In this document: piece by piece, positions 51,148-60,033 of the stretch
Position numbering within the stretch: position 1 is the first letter of the stretch
Layout: each line of letters starts with the position of its first letter
DNA from: Faecalibacterium sp. I4-3-84
GTDB taxonomy: Bacteria > Bacillota > Clostridia > Oscillospirales > Ruminococcaceae
DNA length: 64,000 bases
Reading direction: 5' to 3'
Assembly: GCF_023347255.1 (NCBI RefSeq)
Contig: NZ_CP094466.1
Span: 2,294,001 to 2,358,000, forward strand
Made by a program: the position numbers and the translations under genes
Notes under the pieces: model-generated
What the model was told of the DNA's origin: nothing
The model's database searches: none
Seen by the model: only the letters and a program-made list of their open reading frames with translations

Positions 51148-51719
51148 TTATCCAGCAGTATTCTATCATTTACGCCGATCCCCCTTGGCGCTACTCGGCT
51201 AAGAAAGTACAGGGCGCGGCGGAAAACCATTATCCCACTATGAGCATTGAGGATTTATGTGCGTTGCCTGTGGCTGATCTTGCAGCCCCGGACAGCGCAC
51301 TCTTTTTATGGGCCACTTTCCCGCAGCTCCCGGAGGCGCTCCGGTTGATCGAGGCTTGGGGCTTCACCTACAAAAGCGTTGCTTTCGTTTGGCTGAAAAA
51401 GAACAAGAAAGCGGATAGCTGGTTTTACGGCCTTGGCTTCTGGACAAGGGGCAACGCGGAAATCTGCCTGCTGGCAACCAAGGGCCACCCGAAGCGGCAG
51501 GCCGCCAACATTCATCAATTCATCATTTCTCCGATTGAGGCCCACAGCAAAAAGCCGGACGAGGCCCGCGACAAAATCATTTCCCTGATGGGAGATCTGC
51601 CCCGCGTGGAGCTCTTTGCCAGGCAGACCCCGCCTGGCTGGGCTGTATGGGGAAATGAAGTAACACCAACCATCCCGGACTTTGGGACACATTGTCCCGA
51701 AGTGCAGAAAGGAGTGTGA
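51147..51719 (+). CDS. MT-A70 family adenine methyltransferase with ATT start
   Basis: 190 residues if read from ATT 51147: IIQQYSIIYADPPWRYS includes the essential DPPW motif. No ATG/GTG/TTG lies upstream in frame before a stop; ATG 51240 would remove DPPW. AAAGGAG ends 4 bases upstream. Homologous small methylases usually start with ATG at this place, so ATT is probably a one-base variant. Later FLWATFPQLPEAL and a segment ending GNAEICLLATKG fit the family. The last codons form a 23-bp palindrome. Confidence 0.82.
   Translation: MIQQYSIIYADPPWRYSAKKVQGAAENHYPTMSIEDLCALPVADLAAPDSALFLWATFPQLPEALRLIEAWGFTYKSVAFVWLKKNKKADSWFYGLGFWTRGNAEICLLATKGHPKRQAANIHQFIISPIEAHSKKPDEARDKIISLMGDLPRVELFARQTPPGWAVWGNEVTPTIPDFGTHCPEVQKGV
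51680..51702. repeat. 23-bp palindrome, copy 5
   Basis: CTTTGGGACA-cat-TGTCCCGAAG, inside the last codons of the MT-A70 gene (DFGTHCPEV). Confidence 0.9.
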
Positions 51720-51722
51720 TCT

Positions 51723-52109
51723 ATGCCCTATGTAAACGTACCAAACGATTTATCCAAAATCAAAACAAAGATGGCTTTCAACCTCACCAAACGCCAGCTT
51801 GTCTGCTTCGGCAGCGCGGGCGCGGTGGGGATTCCGGCCTATCTGCTGACCCGTGGCACCCTCGGCAATACCGGGGCGATGTTTCTCATGCTGGGAATTA
51901 TGCTTCCGGCGTTCCTGCTGGCCATGTATGAAAAAGACGGCTTGCCCTTTGAAAAGGTTGTGCGGAACATCATCCGGGCCAAGTTTCTCAGGCCGGGGAT
52001 CAGAGCCTACCGAACCGAAAACATTTATGCGCCCTTTGCCGGGCCGGGCGCTGGAAAGGAGGATGTGATTGAAAAACGCAAAGAAGAAAAACGGAGCCGT
52101 CAAGGGTAA
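51723..52109 (+). CDS. prgI: PrgI family conjugation protein
   Basis: 128 residues: YVNVPNDLSKIKTKMAFNLT, two membrane segments (VCFGSAGAVGIPAYLL and MFLMLGIMLPAFLLAMY) and DGLPFEKVVRNII. PrgI-like proteins are VirB3 counterparts in Gram-positive type IV secretion. Overlaps virB4 by 41 bases. Confidence 0.9.
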   Translation: MPYVNVPNDLSKIKTKMAFNLTKRQLVCFGSAGAVGIPAYLLTRGTLGNTGAMFLMLGIMLPAFLLAMYEKDGLPFEKVVRNIIRAKFLRPGIRAYRTENIYAPFAGPGAGKEDVIEKRKEEKRSRQG

Positions 52110-54426
52110 AGGCCGGGCGGCTCTGTCTGCCCAGCAGACGATCCCGTATCTGTCCATGCACCCGGACGGTGTGTGCAAACTCCCGGGCGGGCTCTATACA
52201 AAAACCGTGGAATATGAGGACATCAATTACTCTGTGGCATCCACCGAGGATCAGACCGCCATATTCAGCGGATGGAGCTCATTCCTCAACTATTTTGACA
52301 GTTCGCTGCCGTTCCAGCTTTCCTTTATCAACCGCCGTTCCCATTCCCGTAGCCGCTATCAGGTCAATATCCCGAAAGCGGATGACAACTATAACAGTGT
52401 CCGGGACGAGTTTACCGGGATGCTGAAAAATCAGATTGCCAAAAGCAATAACGGCATTGAACGCTCAAAGTACATCACCTTTGGCATACCCGCCGAGGGG
52501 ATTGCGGAGGCTCGGCCCCGTCTGGAGCGTGTGGAGGCCGATGTCATGGGGAACTTTAAGCGGCTGGGCGTTCCCTCGGAGCCTATGGACGGGCGGGCCC
52601 GCCTTGCGCTGCTTCATAGCCAGATGCATCCGGGGAGCCGCGAAGCGTTCCGCTTTTCGTGGAAAGACATCCCGCAGACCGGGCTTGGCACAAAAGACTT
52701 TATTGCCCCGGACAGTCTCGACTTCCGCCAGTCCCGCACATTCCGCATCGGCCAGTATTGGGGTGCGGTGTCCTACTTGCAGATTATGGCATCGGAGCTT
52801 TCGGATAAGCTGCTGGCGGAAATCTTGGAGCTGGATGCGGAAATGACCGTGACCATGCACATTCAGACCGTGGATCAGCTCAAGGCAATCAAGACCATCA
52901 AGGGGAAAATCTCGGACATTGGGAAAATGAAAGTGGAGGAACAGAGAAAGGCTGTGCGCTCCGGCTATGACCCGGACATTCTTCCCCCTGACCTGATCAC
53001 ATTCAGCAAGGACGCGGCGGAGCTTCTTGCCGATCTGCAGTCCCGCAATGAGCGAATGTTTCTGCTGACCTTTACGGTGGTAAACCTTGCGCCTACCCGC
53101 CAGCGGTTGGAAAATGATGTGTTTACCGTGGGCGGTATCGCACAGAAATACAACTGCGCTCTGCGCCGTCTGGACTGGCAACAGGAACAGGGCTTTGTTT
53201 CCTCGTTAGCTCTTGGCTACAACGAGGTAGAAATCCAGCGCGGTATGACAACCAGCTCCACAGCCATTTTTATCCCCTTTATGACAAGGGAGCTCCGCAT
53301 GGCTGGACAGGCCCTCTACTATGGCATGAACGCACTTTCTCACAATGTCATCATGGCTGACCGCAAAAAGCTGAAATCGGCAAACGGGATGTACTTGGGC
53401 TCTACGGGCTCCGGAAAGAGCTTTGCCGCAAAGCGCGAGCTCTTGAATGTGTTTCTCACCATCCCGCAGGATCGGATCATCGTGGTTGACCCGATGGGCG
53501 AATACGCGCCGCTGGTGCGAAGGCTGGGCGGTCAGGTGATCGAGATTGCCCCGGACAGCCCGCACCATCTCAATCCGATGGATGTGGAGCTCAATATGGC
53601 TGCCGGAGAAAGCCCGCTTTCCATGAAGGCGGATTTTCTTTTGTCCCTGTGCGAGCTGGTGGTCGGCGGCAAGGAAGGCTTGCAGCCCATTGAAAAGACG
53701 GTCATTGACCGCTGTGTGCGTTTGGTGTACCGGGAGCAGGCGCTCGGATTGGAAACCGCAAAAACGCCGCTGTTGCAGGATTTGTACGAAGAGCTCTTAC
53801 GCCAGCCGGAGCCCGAAGCCCGGCGCGTGGCAACTGCCTTAGAGCTTTATTGCACAGGCTCCCTCAATCTCTTTAACCATCCTACCAACGTCAAGACGGA
53901 CAGCCGTGTGGTGTGCATCGTTCTGAAAAACATGGGCGAAAACCTTAGAAAGATTGCAATGCACATCACAAATGAGTTTGTTTCGCAGGCGGTGGATCAG
54001 AACTTCCACGAGGGTGCGGCGACTTGGTGCTACTTTGACGAGTTTCATATCCTGCTCCGCGATCCGCTGACAGCCAGCTACTTTGTGGCAGTCTGGAAAA
54101 TGCTGCGTAAAAAAGGATGTGTGCCGTCTGCTTTGACGCAGAACGTCAAAGACCTTTTGGCCAGCCGGGAAATCGAGAACATTCTGGACAACACGGATTT
54201 TATGATTCTGCTTTCGCAGGCGCAGAGTGACCGTACCATTCTAGCAAAACAGCTCGGTATTTCCGAGCATCAGCTTTCCTATATCACACACAGCAATTCC
54301 GGCGAGGGGCTGTTGTTCTATGGAAATGTAACCATTCCGTTTGTGGATCGGTTCCCTCGCGGAGAAATCTATGACCTGCTGACTACACGCCCGGAGGATA
54401 TGAAGAATGAAACGAAAAACGAATAA
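52069..54426 (+). CDS. virB4: VirB4-like conjugation ATPase
   Basis: 785 residues from TTG 52069 (AAAGGAGG 6 bases upstream). N-domain (1-400) then Walker A LGSTGSGKSFAAKREL near 455, IIVVDPMGEY, Walker B ATWCYFDEFHILL near 655, and C-terminal GLLFYGNVTIPF. Energises pilus or channel assembly in type IV secretion. Overlaps the hydrolase gene by 20 bases. Confidence 0.95.
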   Translation: MKNAKKKNGAVKGKGRAALSAQQTIPYLSMHPDGVCKLPGGLYTKTVEYEDINYSVASTEDQTAIFSGWSSFLNYFDSSLPFQLSFINRRSHSRSRYQVNIPKADDNYNSVRDEFTGMLKNQIAKSNNGIERSKYITFGIPAEGIAEARPRLERVEADVMGNFKRLGVPSEPMDGRARLALLHSQMHPGSREAFRFSWKDIPQTGLGTKDFIAPDSLDFRQSRTFRIGQYWGAVSYLQIMASELSDKLLAEILELDAEMTVTMHIQTVDQLKAIKTIKGKISDIGKMKVEEQRKAVRSGYDPDILPPDLITFSKDAAELLADLQSRNERMFLLTFTVVNLAPTRQRLENDVFTVGGIAQKYNCALRRLDWQQEQGFVSSLALGYNEVEIQRGMTTSSTAIFIPFMTRELRMAGQALYYGMNALSHNVIMADRKKLKSANGMYLGSTGSGKSFAAKRELLNVFLTIPQDRIIVVDPMGEYAPLVRRLGGQVIEIAPDSPHHLNPMDVELNMAAGESPLSMKADFLLSLCELVVGGKEGLQPIEKTVIDRCVRLVYREQALGLETAKTPLLQDLYEELLRQPEPEARRVATALELYCTGSLNLFNHPTNVKTDSRVVCIVLKNMGENLRKIAMHITNEFVSQAVDQNFHEGAATWCYFDEFHILLRDPLTASYFVAVWKMLRKKGCVPSALTQNVKDLLASREIENILDNTDFMILLSQAQSDRTILAKQLGISEHQLSYITHSNSGEGLLFYGNVTIPFVDRFPRGEIYDLLTTRPEDMKNETKNE

Positions 54427-56125
54427 GACCAAGGAGGAGGCTTGGTCGCAGACCGCCCACGCCCCTGACGGGGAACAGCCCGGGCCGGAGGCTTCCGACA
54501 CTTCGGGACAAAGTGTCCCAAAGTCCAAGTTCCGCAAAAAGAGCCAGCAGGAACAGGCTGCGGCGGCAAAGCTCCGCATGGAGTCCCAAGGCGAAAAGCT
54601 GGAACAGGCCCGAGAGAAGCTGGCAAAGCAAAAGCCGCCGAAAAAGCCCGGCCCGGTAAAACGCATAGGCCGTGTTGCCAGTAGTTCCGTTCACAGCTTC
54701 GTGCATGGCAAGATTTTTGAAGTGGAACAGGAAAATGTCGGCACAGAAGGCGCACACCGTTCTGAGCTTGTGGGAGAAACCGCGCTGCGGCATGGCTCCC
54801 GCTTTGTACGCCGTAAAGTCCGGGAACATCCGGCAAAAGTGGTACGCAAGGCCGAGGCCCGCTATACCAAGTACACGGCGGACTACCATTTTCACACCGC
54901 CGCACAGGAGCACCCGGAGCTGACGAAAAATGCGCTTACCCGCTACTGGCAGAAGCAACGGCTCCGCAGGCAATACCGCAAGCAGGCAAAGGAGGCTGCA
55001 AAGCAGGGCGCGGCTGCGGCTGGGAAAACTGCCACAGCCACAGAACGCCTGACTGCCCGGGCAGTGGAATTTGTCAAAAGTCATCCCGCAGGTGCCGTGA
55101 TTGCGGTGCTCTGTGTGTTACTTCTGTTTGCTATGCAGTCCTGTTCCTCTACCATGCTTATGCTGGGGAACGCCGGGGCCGGTGCATTAGGAGCCAGCAC
55201 CTATCCTTGCGAGGATCGGGATATGCTGGCCGCCGAAGCTGCCTACTGTGCGCTGGAAGATGATTTGCAGCATTATCTGGACACCTATGAAAGCACCCAT
55301 GACTATGACGAATACCACTTCGATTTGGACGAAATCGAACATGACCCCTATGTGCTGCTTTCTCTTTTGTGTGCGCTCCATGAGGGGCAATGGACAATAG
55401 ACGAAGTACAGGGAACGCTGCAAATGCTGTTTGACCGCCAGTACATTCTCACGGAAGATGTAGTGGTGGAAACCCGGTATCGCACGGAAACCGACACATG
55501 GACGGACGCGGACGGCAACTCCCATACGGACACCTATCAGGTGCCTTACGACTATTACATCTGTACGGTCACGCTGGAGAACTTTGATTTATCCCATGTG
55601 CCCGCATATGTCATGGGCGAGGAGCAGCTTTCACGGTATGCCATCTATATGGCAACGCTGGGAAACCGCCCCGATCTGTTCCCGGATTCTCCATATGTGA
55701 ACAAGTACATTACCGGGAAACCCGGTGATTACGAAGTGCCCGGAGAATATCTGGACGATGAAACCTTTGCCGCGATGCTTGCCGAAGCGCAGAAATACAT
55801 CGGCTATCCCTATGTGTGGGGCGGCAGTTCTCCGGCTACTTCCTTTGATTGCTCGGGCTATGTTTCATGGGTCATCAATCACTCCGGCTGGAATGTGGGC
55901 AGGCTGGGAGCCCAGGGGCTCTATAACATCTGTACGCCGACCAGTTCTCCCAAACCCGGTGATCTGGTGTTCTTCAAAGGCACCTATGACACGCCGGGCG
56001 TGAGCCATTGCGGGATTTATGTCGGTGATGGAAAAATGCTGCATTGCGGAGATCCCATCGGCTACGCAAATTTGAATACAAGCTACTGGCAATCTCATTT
56101 TTACGCCTACGGGCGTTTACCGTGA
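54407..56125 (+). CDS. NlpC/P60 cell-wall hydrolase of the transfer system
   Basis: 572 residues. N-terminal 200 basic and cytoplasmic; one membrane segment GAVIAVLCVLLLFAMQS near 235; extracellular part with C-terminal NlpC/P60 domain (about 465-572): YPYVWGGSSPATSFDCSGYV (catalytic Cys), VSHCGIYVGDG (His). Opens peptidoglycan for the channel. A palindrome lies in codons ~32-39 (SGQSVPKS). Confidence 0.9.
   Translation: MKRKTNKTKEEAWSQTAHAPDGEQPGPEASDTSGQSVPKSKFRKKSQQEQAAAAKLRMESQGEKLEQAREKLAKQKPPKKPGPVKRIGRVASSSVHSFVHGKIFEVEQENVGTEGAHRSELVGETALRHGSRFVRRKVREHPAKVVRKAEARYTKYTADYHFHTAAQEHPELTKNALTRYWQKQRLRRQYRKQAKEAAKQGAAAAGKTATATERLTARAVEFVKSHPAGAVIAVLCVLLLFAMQSCSSTMLMLGNAGAGALGASTYPCEDRDMLAAEAAYCALEDDLQHYLDTYESTHDYDEYHFDLDEIEHDPYVLLSLLCALHEGQWTIDEVQGTLQMLFDRQYILTEDVVVETRYRTETDTWTDADGNSHTDTYQVPYDYYICTVTLENFDLSHVPAYVMGEEQLSRYAIYMATLGNRPDLFPDSPYVNKYITGKPGDYEVPGEYLDDETFAAMLAEAQKYIGYPYVWGGSSPATSFDCSGYVSWVINHSGWNVGRLGAQGLYNICTPTSSPKPGDLVFFKGTYDTPGVSHCGIYVGDGKMLHCGDPIGYANLNTSYWQSHFYAYGRLP
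54501..54523. repeat. 23-bp palindrome, copy 6
   Basis: CTTCGGGACA-aag-TGTCCCAAAG in the early coding part of the NlpC/P60 gene, about 75 bases after the virB4 stop. Confidence 0.9.
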
Positions 56126-56139
56126 CAGGAGGTTTTGAA

Positions 56140-56394
56140 ATGGCAACTACCAAAAGCATGAAAATTCAGGCCGAGATTGATAAGGTCAAGGCCAAAATCA
56201 GTGAACAGCAGGCCCGGCTCAAGGAGCTGGAGCAGAAAAAGCTGGAGGCGGAAAACAGCGAGATCGTGGACATTGTGCGCGGCATGAGCATTTCCCTTAC
56301 GGAGCTCCCGCTGCTGTTTGAGAAACTGAAGGACGGCGGCACTTTGGGACAAAGTGTCCCGAAGTCCGAAGAAGAAAAGAAGGAGGAAAACTGA
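56140..56394 (+). CDS. DUF4315 family protein
   Basis: 84 residues: coiled coil KIQAEIDKVKAKISEQQARL .. KKLEAEN and IVDIVRGMSISLTEL. Typical small gene after the NlpC/P60 gene in such elements. Palindrome in its last codons (TLGQSVPK). RBS AGGAGG upstream of ATG 56140. Confidence 0.85.
   Translation: MATTKSMKIQAEIDKVKAKISEQQARLKELEQKKLEAENSEIVDIVRGMSISLTELPLLFEKLKDGGTLGQSVPKSEEEKKEEN
56342..56364. repeat. 23-bp palindrome, copy 7
   Basis: CTTTGGGACA-aag-TGTCCCGAAG inside the 3' end of the DUF4315 gene. Confidence 0.9.
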
Positions 56395-56396
56395 AT

Positions 56397-57146
56397 ATGA
56401 AACACTTTCGTATGTTGGCGGCGGGGCTTTGCTCCGCCGTTCTTTTATGCGGCTCTGCGATTCCAGCCTACGCCTATTCGGACAGTGGGAATGAGGAACC
56501 GCCTGTTGTGGAAGAAACTCCGGCCCCGGAGCCTGCACCTACCATTACCCCGGGCGAGGGCTTTTCGGAGGATGGAAACCTTGTGACCCGCGATCTGCTC
56601 TATGATGCTGCAACCAACAAACAGTTCATCACGGTGGAAACCAGCGGCGGCAACACCTTTTACATTGTCATTGATTATGACAAGCCTGTGGACGAGGACG
56701 GCGAACAGTATCACACCTACTTTCTGAACATGGTGGATGAAGCCGATCTGCTGGCGGCACTGGAGGCCGCTGGCGGAGAGCTTCCAGCCTGCTCCTGCAC
56801 AGAAAAATGTGCGCCCGGAGCCATCCATACGGATTGCGAGGTCTGCGCGGTCAACATGACCGAGTGTGCTGGCACAGCTCCCGAACCCGCCCCGGTGACG
56901 GAACCTGTGGAGGAGCCGGAACCCGAACCCCAGCAAAAAAGCAATACCGGGACACTTCTGCTGATTTTGGCAGTGGCTGTTCTGGGCAGCGGTGCAGGCT
57001 GGTACTTCAAAATCTACCGCCCGAAGCATGAAAAAGCTGCTGTATCCGAAGAGGATTACAGCGAGGAACTGGCCGATTATGACGATCCCGAGGACGATGG
57101 GCCGCCTTGGGACGAGGACGATACCGAAAGCGAGGATAATGAATGA
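56397..57146 (+). CDS. DUF4366 surface protein
   Basis: 249 residues: signal peptide ending AIPAYA, extracellular domain with FITVETSGGNTFYIVIDYDK and YHTYFLNMVDEADLL (DUF4366), Cys-rich CSCTEKCAPGAIHTDCEVC, Pro-rich spacer, membrane segment TLLLILAVAVLGSGAGWYF near 190-208 and an acidic cytoplasmic tail. Probably a surface component of the transfer machine. Confidence 0.88.
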   Translation: MKHFRMLAAGLCSAVLLCGSAIPAYAYSDSGNEEPPVVEETPAPEPAPTITPGEGFSEDGNLVTRDLLYDAATNKQFITVETSGGNTFYIVIDYDKPVDEDGEQYHTYFLNMVDEADLLAALEAAGGELPACSCTEKCAPGAIHTDCEVCAVNMTECAGTAPEPAPVTEPVEEPEPEPQQKSNTGTLLLILAVAVLGSGAGWYFKIYRPKHEKAAVSEEDYSEELADYDDPEDDGPPWDEDDTESEDNE

Positions 57147-57319
57147 GATTTACAAATAACCCCTATGAGGGATTTATGAAAGAAAAAAGCTACTTCAAGG
57201 GTGTGCCGCCCAGCCTGCCGCCGAAGGGCTCCCGCTGTGATGGCTGCCCTTACTGGCGCGGGATCGGCTGCGTGTTCTGCTACCGGGAGCAGCTCAAACC
57301 ACCGGGCAACGGGAGGTGA
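57143..57319 (+). CDS. Small cysteine-rich protein
   Basis: 58 residues: RFTNNPYEGFMKEKSYFKG and CDGCPYWRGIGCVFC, a compact zinc-type cluster. Overlaps the DUF4366 stop (ATGA) and precedes the VLP gene. Function unknown. Confidence 0.7.
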   Translation: MRFTNNPYEGFMKEKSYFKGVPPSLPPKGSRCDGCPYWRGIGCVFCYREQLKPPGNGR

Positions 57320-57323
57320 TGCT

Positions 57324-57677
57324 GTGGGCCGAGAACTGACCCGGACAGAAAAAGCGGCAATCCGCAGGCTGGTGTCAAAATGGTGTGCCAACTATGACCG
57401 GGACTGCGGCTGCCTGCCGCTGGATTGCGAGTGCTATATGTTTGGGAAATGCTGGACGGGGGCTTATTGCCGCTACTTCCGCGAGGCTGTTCTGCCCCTT
57501 GATCCGGCGCTGGAGGCTGCGCTGCTGGCAGAAGGGCCAAGGCCGGATTTCAAGGCTTGCCCGGTATGCGGCAGAGCCGTGGCTCCTGATGGACGGCAAA
57601 CCTATTGTTCGGCGGCCTGTGCAAAGGCGGCACACCGCAGACAGCAGCGGGAATATATGCGGAAAAAACGGGGCTGA
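57324..57677 (+). CDS. Cysteine-rich VLP domain protein
   Basis: 117 residues from GTG 57324 (GGAGG upstream). ELTRTEKAAIRRLVSKWCAN, CGCLPLDCECYMFG, YCRYFREAVLPLDP and a C-terminal zinc finger (CPVCGRAVAPDGRQTYCSAAC). Paralogue of 31686 in B1. Confidence 0.8.
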   Translation: MGRELTRTEKAAIRRLVSKWCANYDRDCGCLPLDCECYMFGKCWTGAYCRYFREAVLPLDPALEAALLAEGPRPDFKACPVCGRAVAPDGRQTYCSAACAKAAHRRQQREYMRKKRG

Positions 57678-57807
57678 TGTGTTGACAATTAGGACATCCA
57701 AAACCCGCCTGTGACAAGGCTTTTTAAGGCCCTTTTCTGCGGGAGGCGTATATTTCTACGTCCGGCCCTGTTTCCGTGAGATGCTGTCAACATTTTAGCT
57801 GCCGGGG

Positions 57808-57830
57808 CTTTGGGACAATTTGTCCCAAAG
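57808..57830. repeat. 23-bp palindrome, copy 8
   Basis: CTTTGGGACA-att-TGTCCCAAAG, a fully symmetric copy, 27 bases before the next gene. Confidence 0.9.
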
Positions 57831-57856
57831 TTCCGGCTTTTGTGGAAGGAGGTACT

Positions 57857-58816
57857 ATGCCGAAATATTATCCGATCAATGAAGAAGCCGCAAAGCGGGC
57901 AAAGGATATGAACAGCTTTTCCGACTATCAGCCGGGCTCCGCTACGACGAGCTACCGGGCAATGGTCGATGAAGCGTATGTAGCGGCGGAACGCCAGAAA
58001 GCGCGTGTCGATCCCATGTACCACGATAAGATTGACGCTCTGGTGGATCGCTATGCCCGGAAACTTGCGGAAAATCTGAATGAACGCAATGTGATTGATG
58101 CCCGGGTACCCTCTATTCTGATCTCCGGGGGCGGTAATTTTCCTGTAGCAAAAAAGCACAAGCAGAACGCCGCCCGGGATCGCAACTATGGAGAGTGTGC
58201 GGAGATTTCAAAGCTGCTTGATAAAATCCGCTCTGTTGGTATGGGCGGGATCAGCGCAGACGATGATCTGGCCGTGGAAAAGCTGACAAAAAAGCTGGAG
58301 GGGCTGGAGTCCCAGCAGGCCACCATGAAGGCGGTCAATGCGTATTTTCGGAAACACAAAACGCTGGACGGCTGCCCGGAGCTTACGCCGGAGCAGGCAG
58401 AAAAGCTCAAAGCAGATATGGCGCAGTCATGGCACTTGGATAAAAGCAAGCCGTATCCCGCCTATCTGCTTTCCAACAACAACGCCAACATCCGCCGTGT
58501 ACGCCAGCGCATTGAGGAACTGAGCAGCCGCTCCGAGTTTGCAGGCTGGACATTCCCCGGAGGCGAGGCAAAAATCAACGAGGCTGAAAATCGTTTGCAG
58601 CTTATTTTTGAGGAAAAGCCCGATGCCAATCAGCGGCAGGAACTGAAAAGCAACGGCTTTAAGTGGGCTCCCAGCCAAGGGGCATGGCAGCGGCAGCTTA
58701 ACCAGAACGCCATCCGTGCTGCGGCCCGGATAGACTTTCTGCGGCCCGAGGACGGTACAAGCCCCTATCAGCTCCAGCCGTTTGTGAAAAGAGAAAACAA
58801 AGAAATGTCTCGATGA
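57857..58816 (+). CDS. Conserved hypothetical protein of conjugative element
   Basis: 319 residues from ATG 57857 (AAGGAGG upstream). Soluble, helical. YRAMVDEAYVAAERQKARVD, a central DLAVEKLTKKLEGLESQQAT coiled coil, and NGFKWAPSQGAWQRQLNQNA near 290. Similar large proteins accompany mobC/relaxase in these elements. Function unknown. Confidence 0.7.
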   Translation: MPKYYPINEEAAKRAKDMNSFSDYQPGSATTSYRAMVDEAYVAAERQKARVDPMYHDKIDALVDRYARKLAENLNERNVIDARVPSILISGGGNFPVAKKHKQNAARDRNYGECAEISKLLDKIRSVGMGGISADDDLAVEKLTKKLEGLESQQATMKAVNAYFRKHKTLDGCPELTPEQAEKLKADMAQSWHLDKSKPYPAYLLSNNNANIRRVRQRIEELSSRSEFAGWTFPGGEAKINEAENRLQLIFEEKPDANQRQELKSNGFKWAPSQGAWQRQLNQNAIRAAARIDFLRPEDGTSPYQLQPFVKRENKEMSR

Positions 58817-58829
58817 TGGGAGGTGTACT

Positions 58830-59414
58830 ATGGACAAAAATCAAGGCTATGCTATTTTGAAGGCGGTCATGCTGGAAAATGGGCGGGGATTTGCATTGGG
58901 CGAACATCCCACCGCGCCATCCCGCTATGTCACATGGGCCTGCTATGATGACAAGGACGGCCAGCGGCAGTACGAATGGGGTCACTATGGAAATGACCGC
59001 GCCGCGATGGAACAGGATTTTACAGACCGGGTGCAGGACTATCAGCGGATTTATAACGTGGGGATCAGGCAGACCGAGGCTCCCGGCCTTTACAAGTATT
59101 ATTCGACCCAGCGGCCTGTGGACATCGGGACATTCCCGAAGCCGCCCTATAACAAGCCGGATGAAATCTTCAATTACGATCAGCGCATCCCGGTGGAAAA
59201 TGGCTCGTTCTTGGCTTGGGGCTATCTTACCTATACCCGCCCGCTAACGGAAAAACAGGCATCCGACTATGAGCTGCGTCCTGCGCCTGATAATCCCGAC
59301 AGGCCCCGTCCGATTGCCGAGCAGATGAAAAATGCGGCAAAGTTGGCGGAGGCAGATCGCGGCTCGGAGGCTCCGGCTCCCCAACGGAGGCAGCCTGACC
59401 GTGGCGATAGATAA
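58830..59414 (+). CDS. Conserved hypothetical protein of conjugative element
   Basis: 194 residues: KNQGYAILKAVMLENGRGFA, then SRYVTWACYDDKDGQRQYEW and C-terminal RPRPIAEQMKNAAK, which resembles the tail of the SpoVG-like protein (PIKEQMAEAAK). Possibly of the DUF4316/YodL group; not certain. GGGAGG precedes ATG. Confidence 0.65.
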   Translation: MDKNQGYAILKAVMLENGRGFALGEHPTAPSRYVTWACYDDKDGQRQYEWGHYGNDRAAMEQDFTDRVQDYQRIYNVGIRQTEAPGLYKYYSTQRPVDIGTFPKPPYNKPDEIFNYDQRIPVENGSFLAWGYLTYTRPLTEKQASDYELRPAPDNPDRPRPIAEQMKNAAKLAEADRGSEAPAPQRRQPDRGDR

Positions 59415-59426
59415 GGAGGTGCGTAT

Positions 59427-59591
59427 ATGGAAAAGAAACGTGAACAGGAATTGTCTGTACTGGAGGTGCTGCGCCTGCACCGTGAATTTCATTTGCCGCA
59501 CCCTGTTCCGGCAGACGAACAGGAAAAGCCGCTGGATAAAGTAAAGGAGCCGCCCCGCGCCTGCCGCAGCCGGGAGCGTGAGGAACGATGA
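59427..59591 (+). CDS. Small hypothetical protein
   Basis: 54 residues from ATG 59427 (AAGGAGG upstream): KKREQELSVLEVLRLHREFH and a charged tail. Overlaps mobC start by 4 bases (ATGA). Function unknown. Confidence 0.6.
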   Translation: MEKKREQELSVLEVLRLHREFHLPHPVPADEQEKPLDKVKEPPRACRSREREER

Positions 59592-59935
59592 CAAAGAAAC
59601 GCCGCCGTCCGATCCATTTTCATGTGATGGTGTCGGAGGCGGAGCAGGCCCTGATTCAAGAACGTATGGCGGAGGCTGGCATCCGTAACATGGGAGCCTA
59701 TATGCGGAAAATGGCCCTGAGTGGGTATGTGCTTCATGTTGACCTTTCGCCTGTTCGTGAGCTGGTTTCGCTCCAGCGGCGCTGCTCCAACAATCTGAAC
59801 CAAGTGGCAATTCAAGCCAACACCTACGGCGCGATTTATCCCGAAGAACTCGCGGCCTTGCAGCGGGACTATGCCGCTTTGTGGGGGCCGCTGTCTGATC
59901 TCTTGAAACAGCTCTCCGCGCTGGTAGAGCTCTGA
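59588..59935 (+). CDS. mobC: MobC-like relaxosome protein
   Basis: 115 residues: basic N-terminus, ribbon-helix-helix HFHVMVSEAEQALIQERM, AYMRKMALSGYV and the RRCSNNLNQVAIQANTYG signature. Works with the relaxase encoded next. Coupled to the preceding small gene. Confidence 0.9.
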   Translation: MTKKRRRPIHFHVMVSEAEQALIQERMAEAGIRNMGAYMRKMALSGYVLHVDLSPVRELVSLQRRCSNNLNQVAIQANTYGAIYPEELAALQRDYAALWGPLSDLLKQLSALVEL

Positions 59936-59977
59936 CCCATCCGGGGAGTGGTTGATACCGCTCCCCGGCTTTTTCTA

Positions 59978-60000
59978 CTTCGGGACAAAGTGTCCCAAAG
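59978..60000. repeat. 23-bp palindrome, copy 9
   Basis: CTTCGGGACA-aag-TGTCCCAAAG between mobC and the relaxase gene. Confidence 0.9.
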
Positions 60001-60033
60001 TAAAAATACTGTTTGCCGGAAGGAGGGATTTTT

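Noticed and set aside
59116-59140. TCGGGACATTCCCGAAG as an eleventh copy of the 23-bp palindrome
   Set aside because: Lacks the TGT of the right arm and lies mid-gene; chance resemblance.
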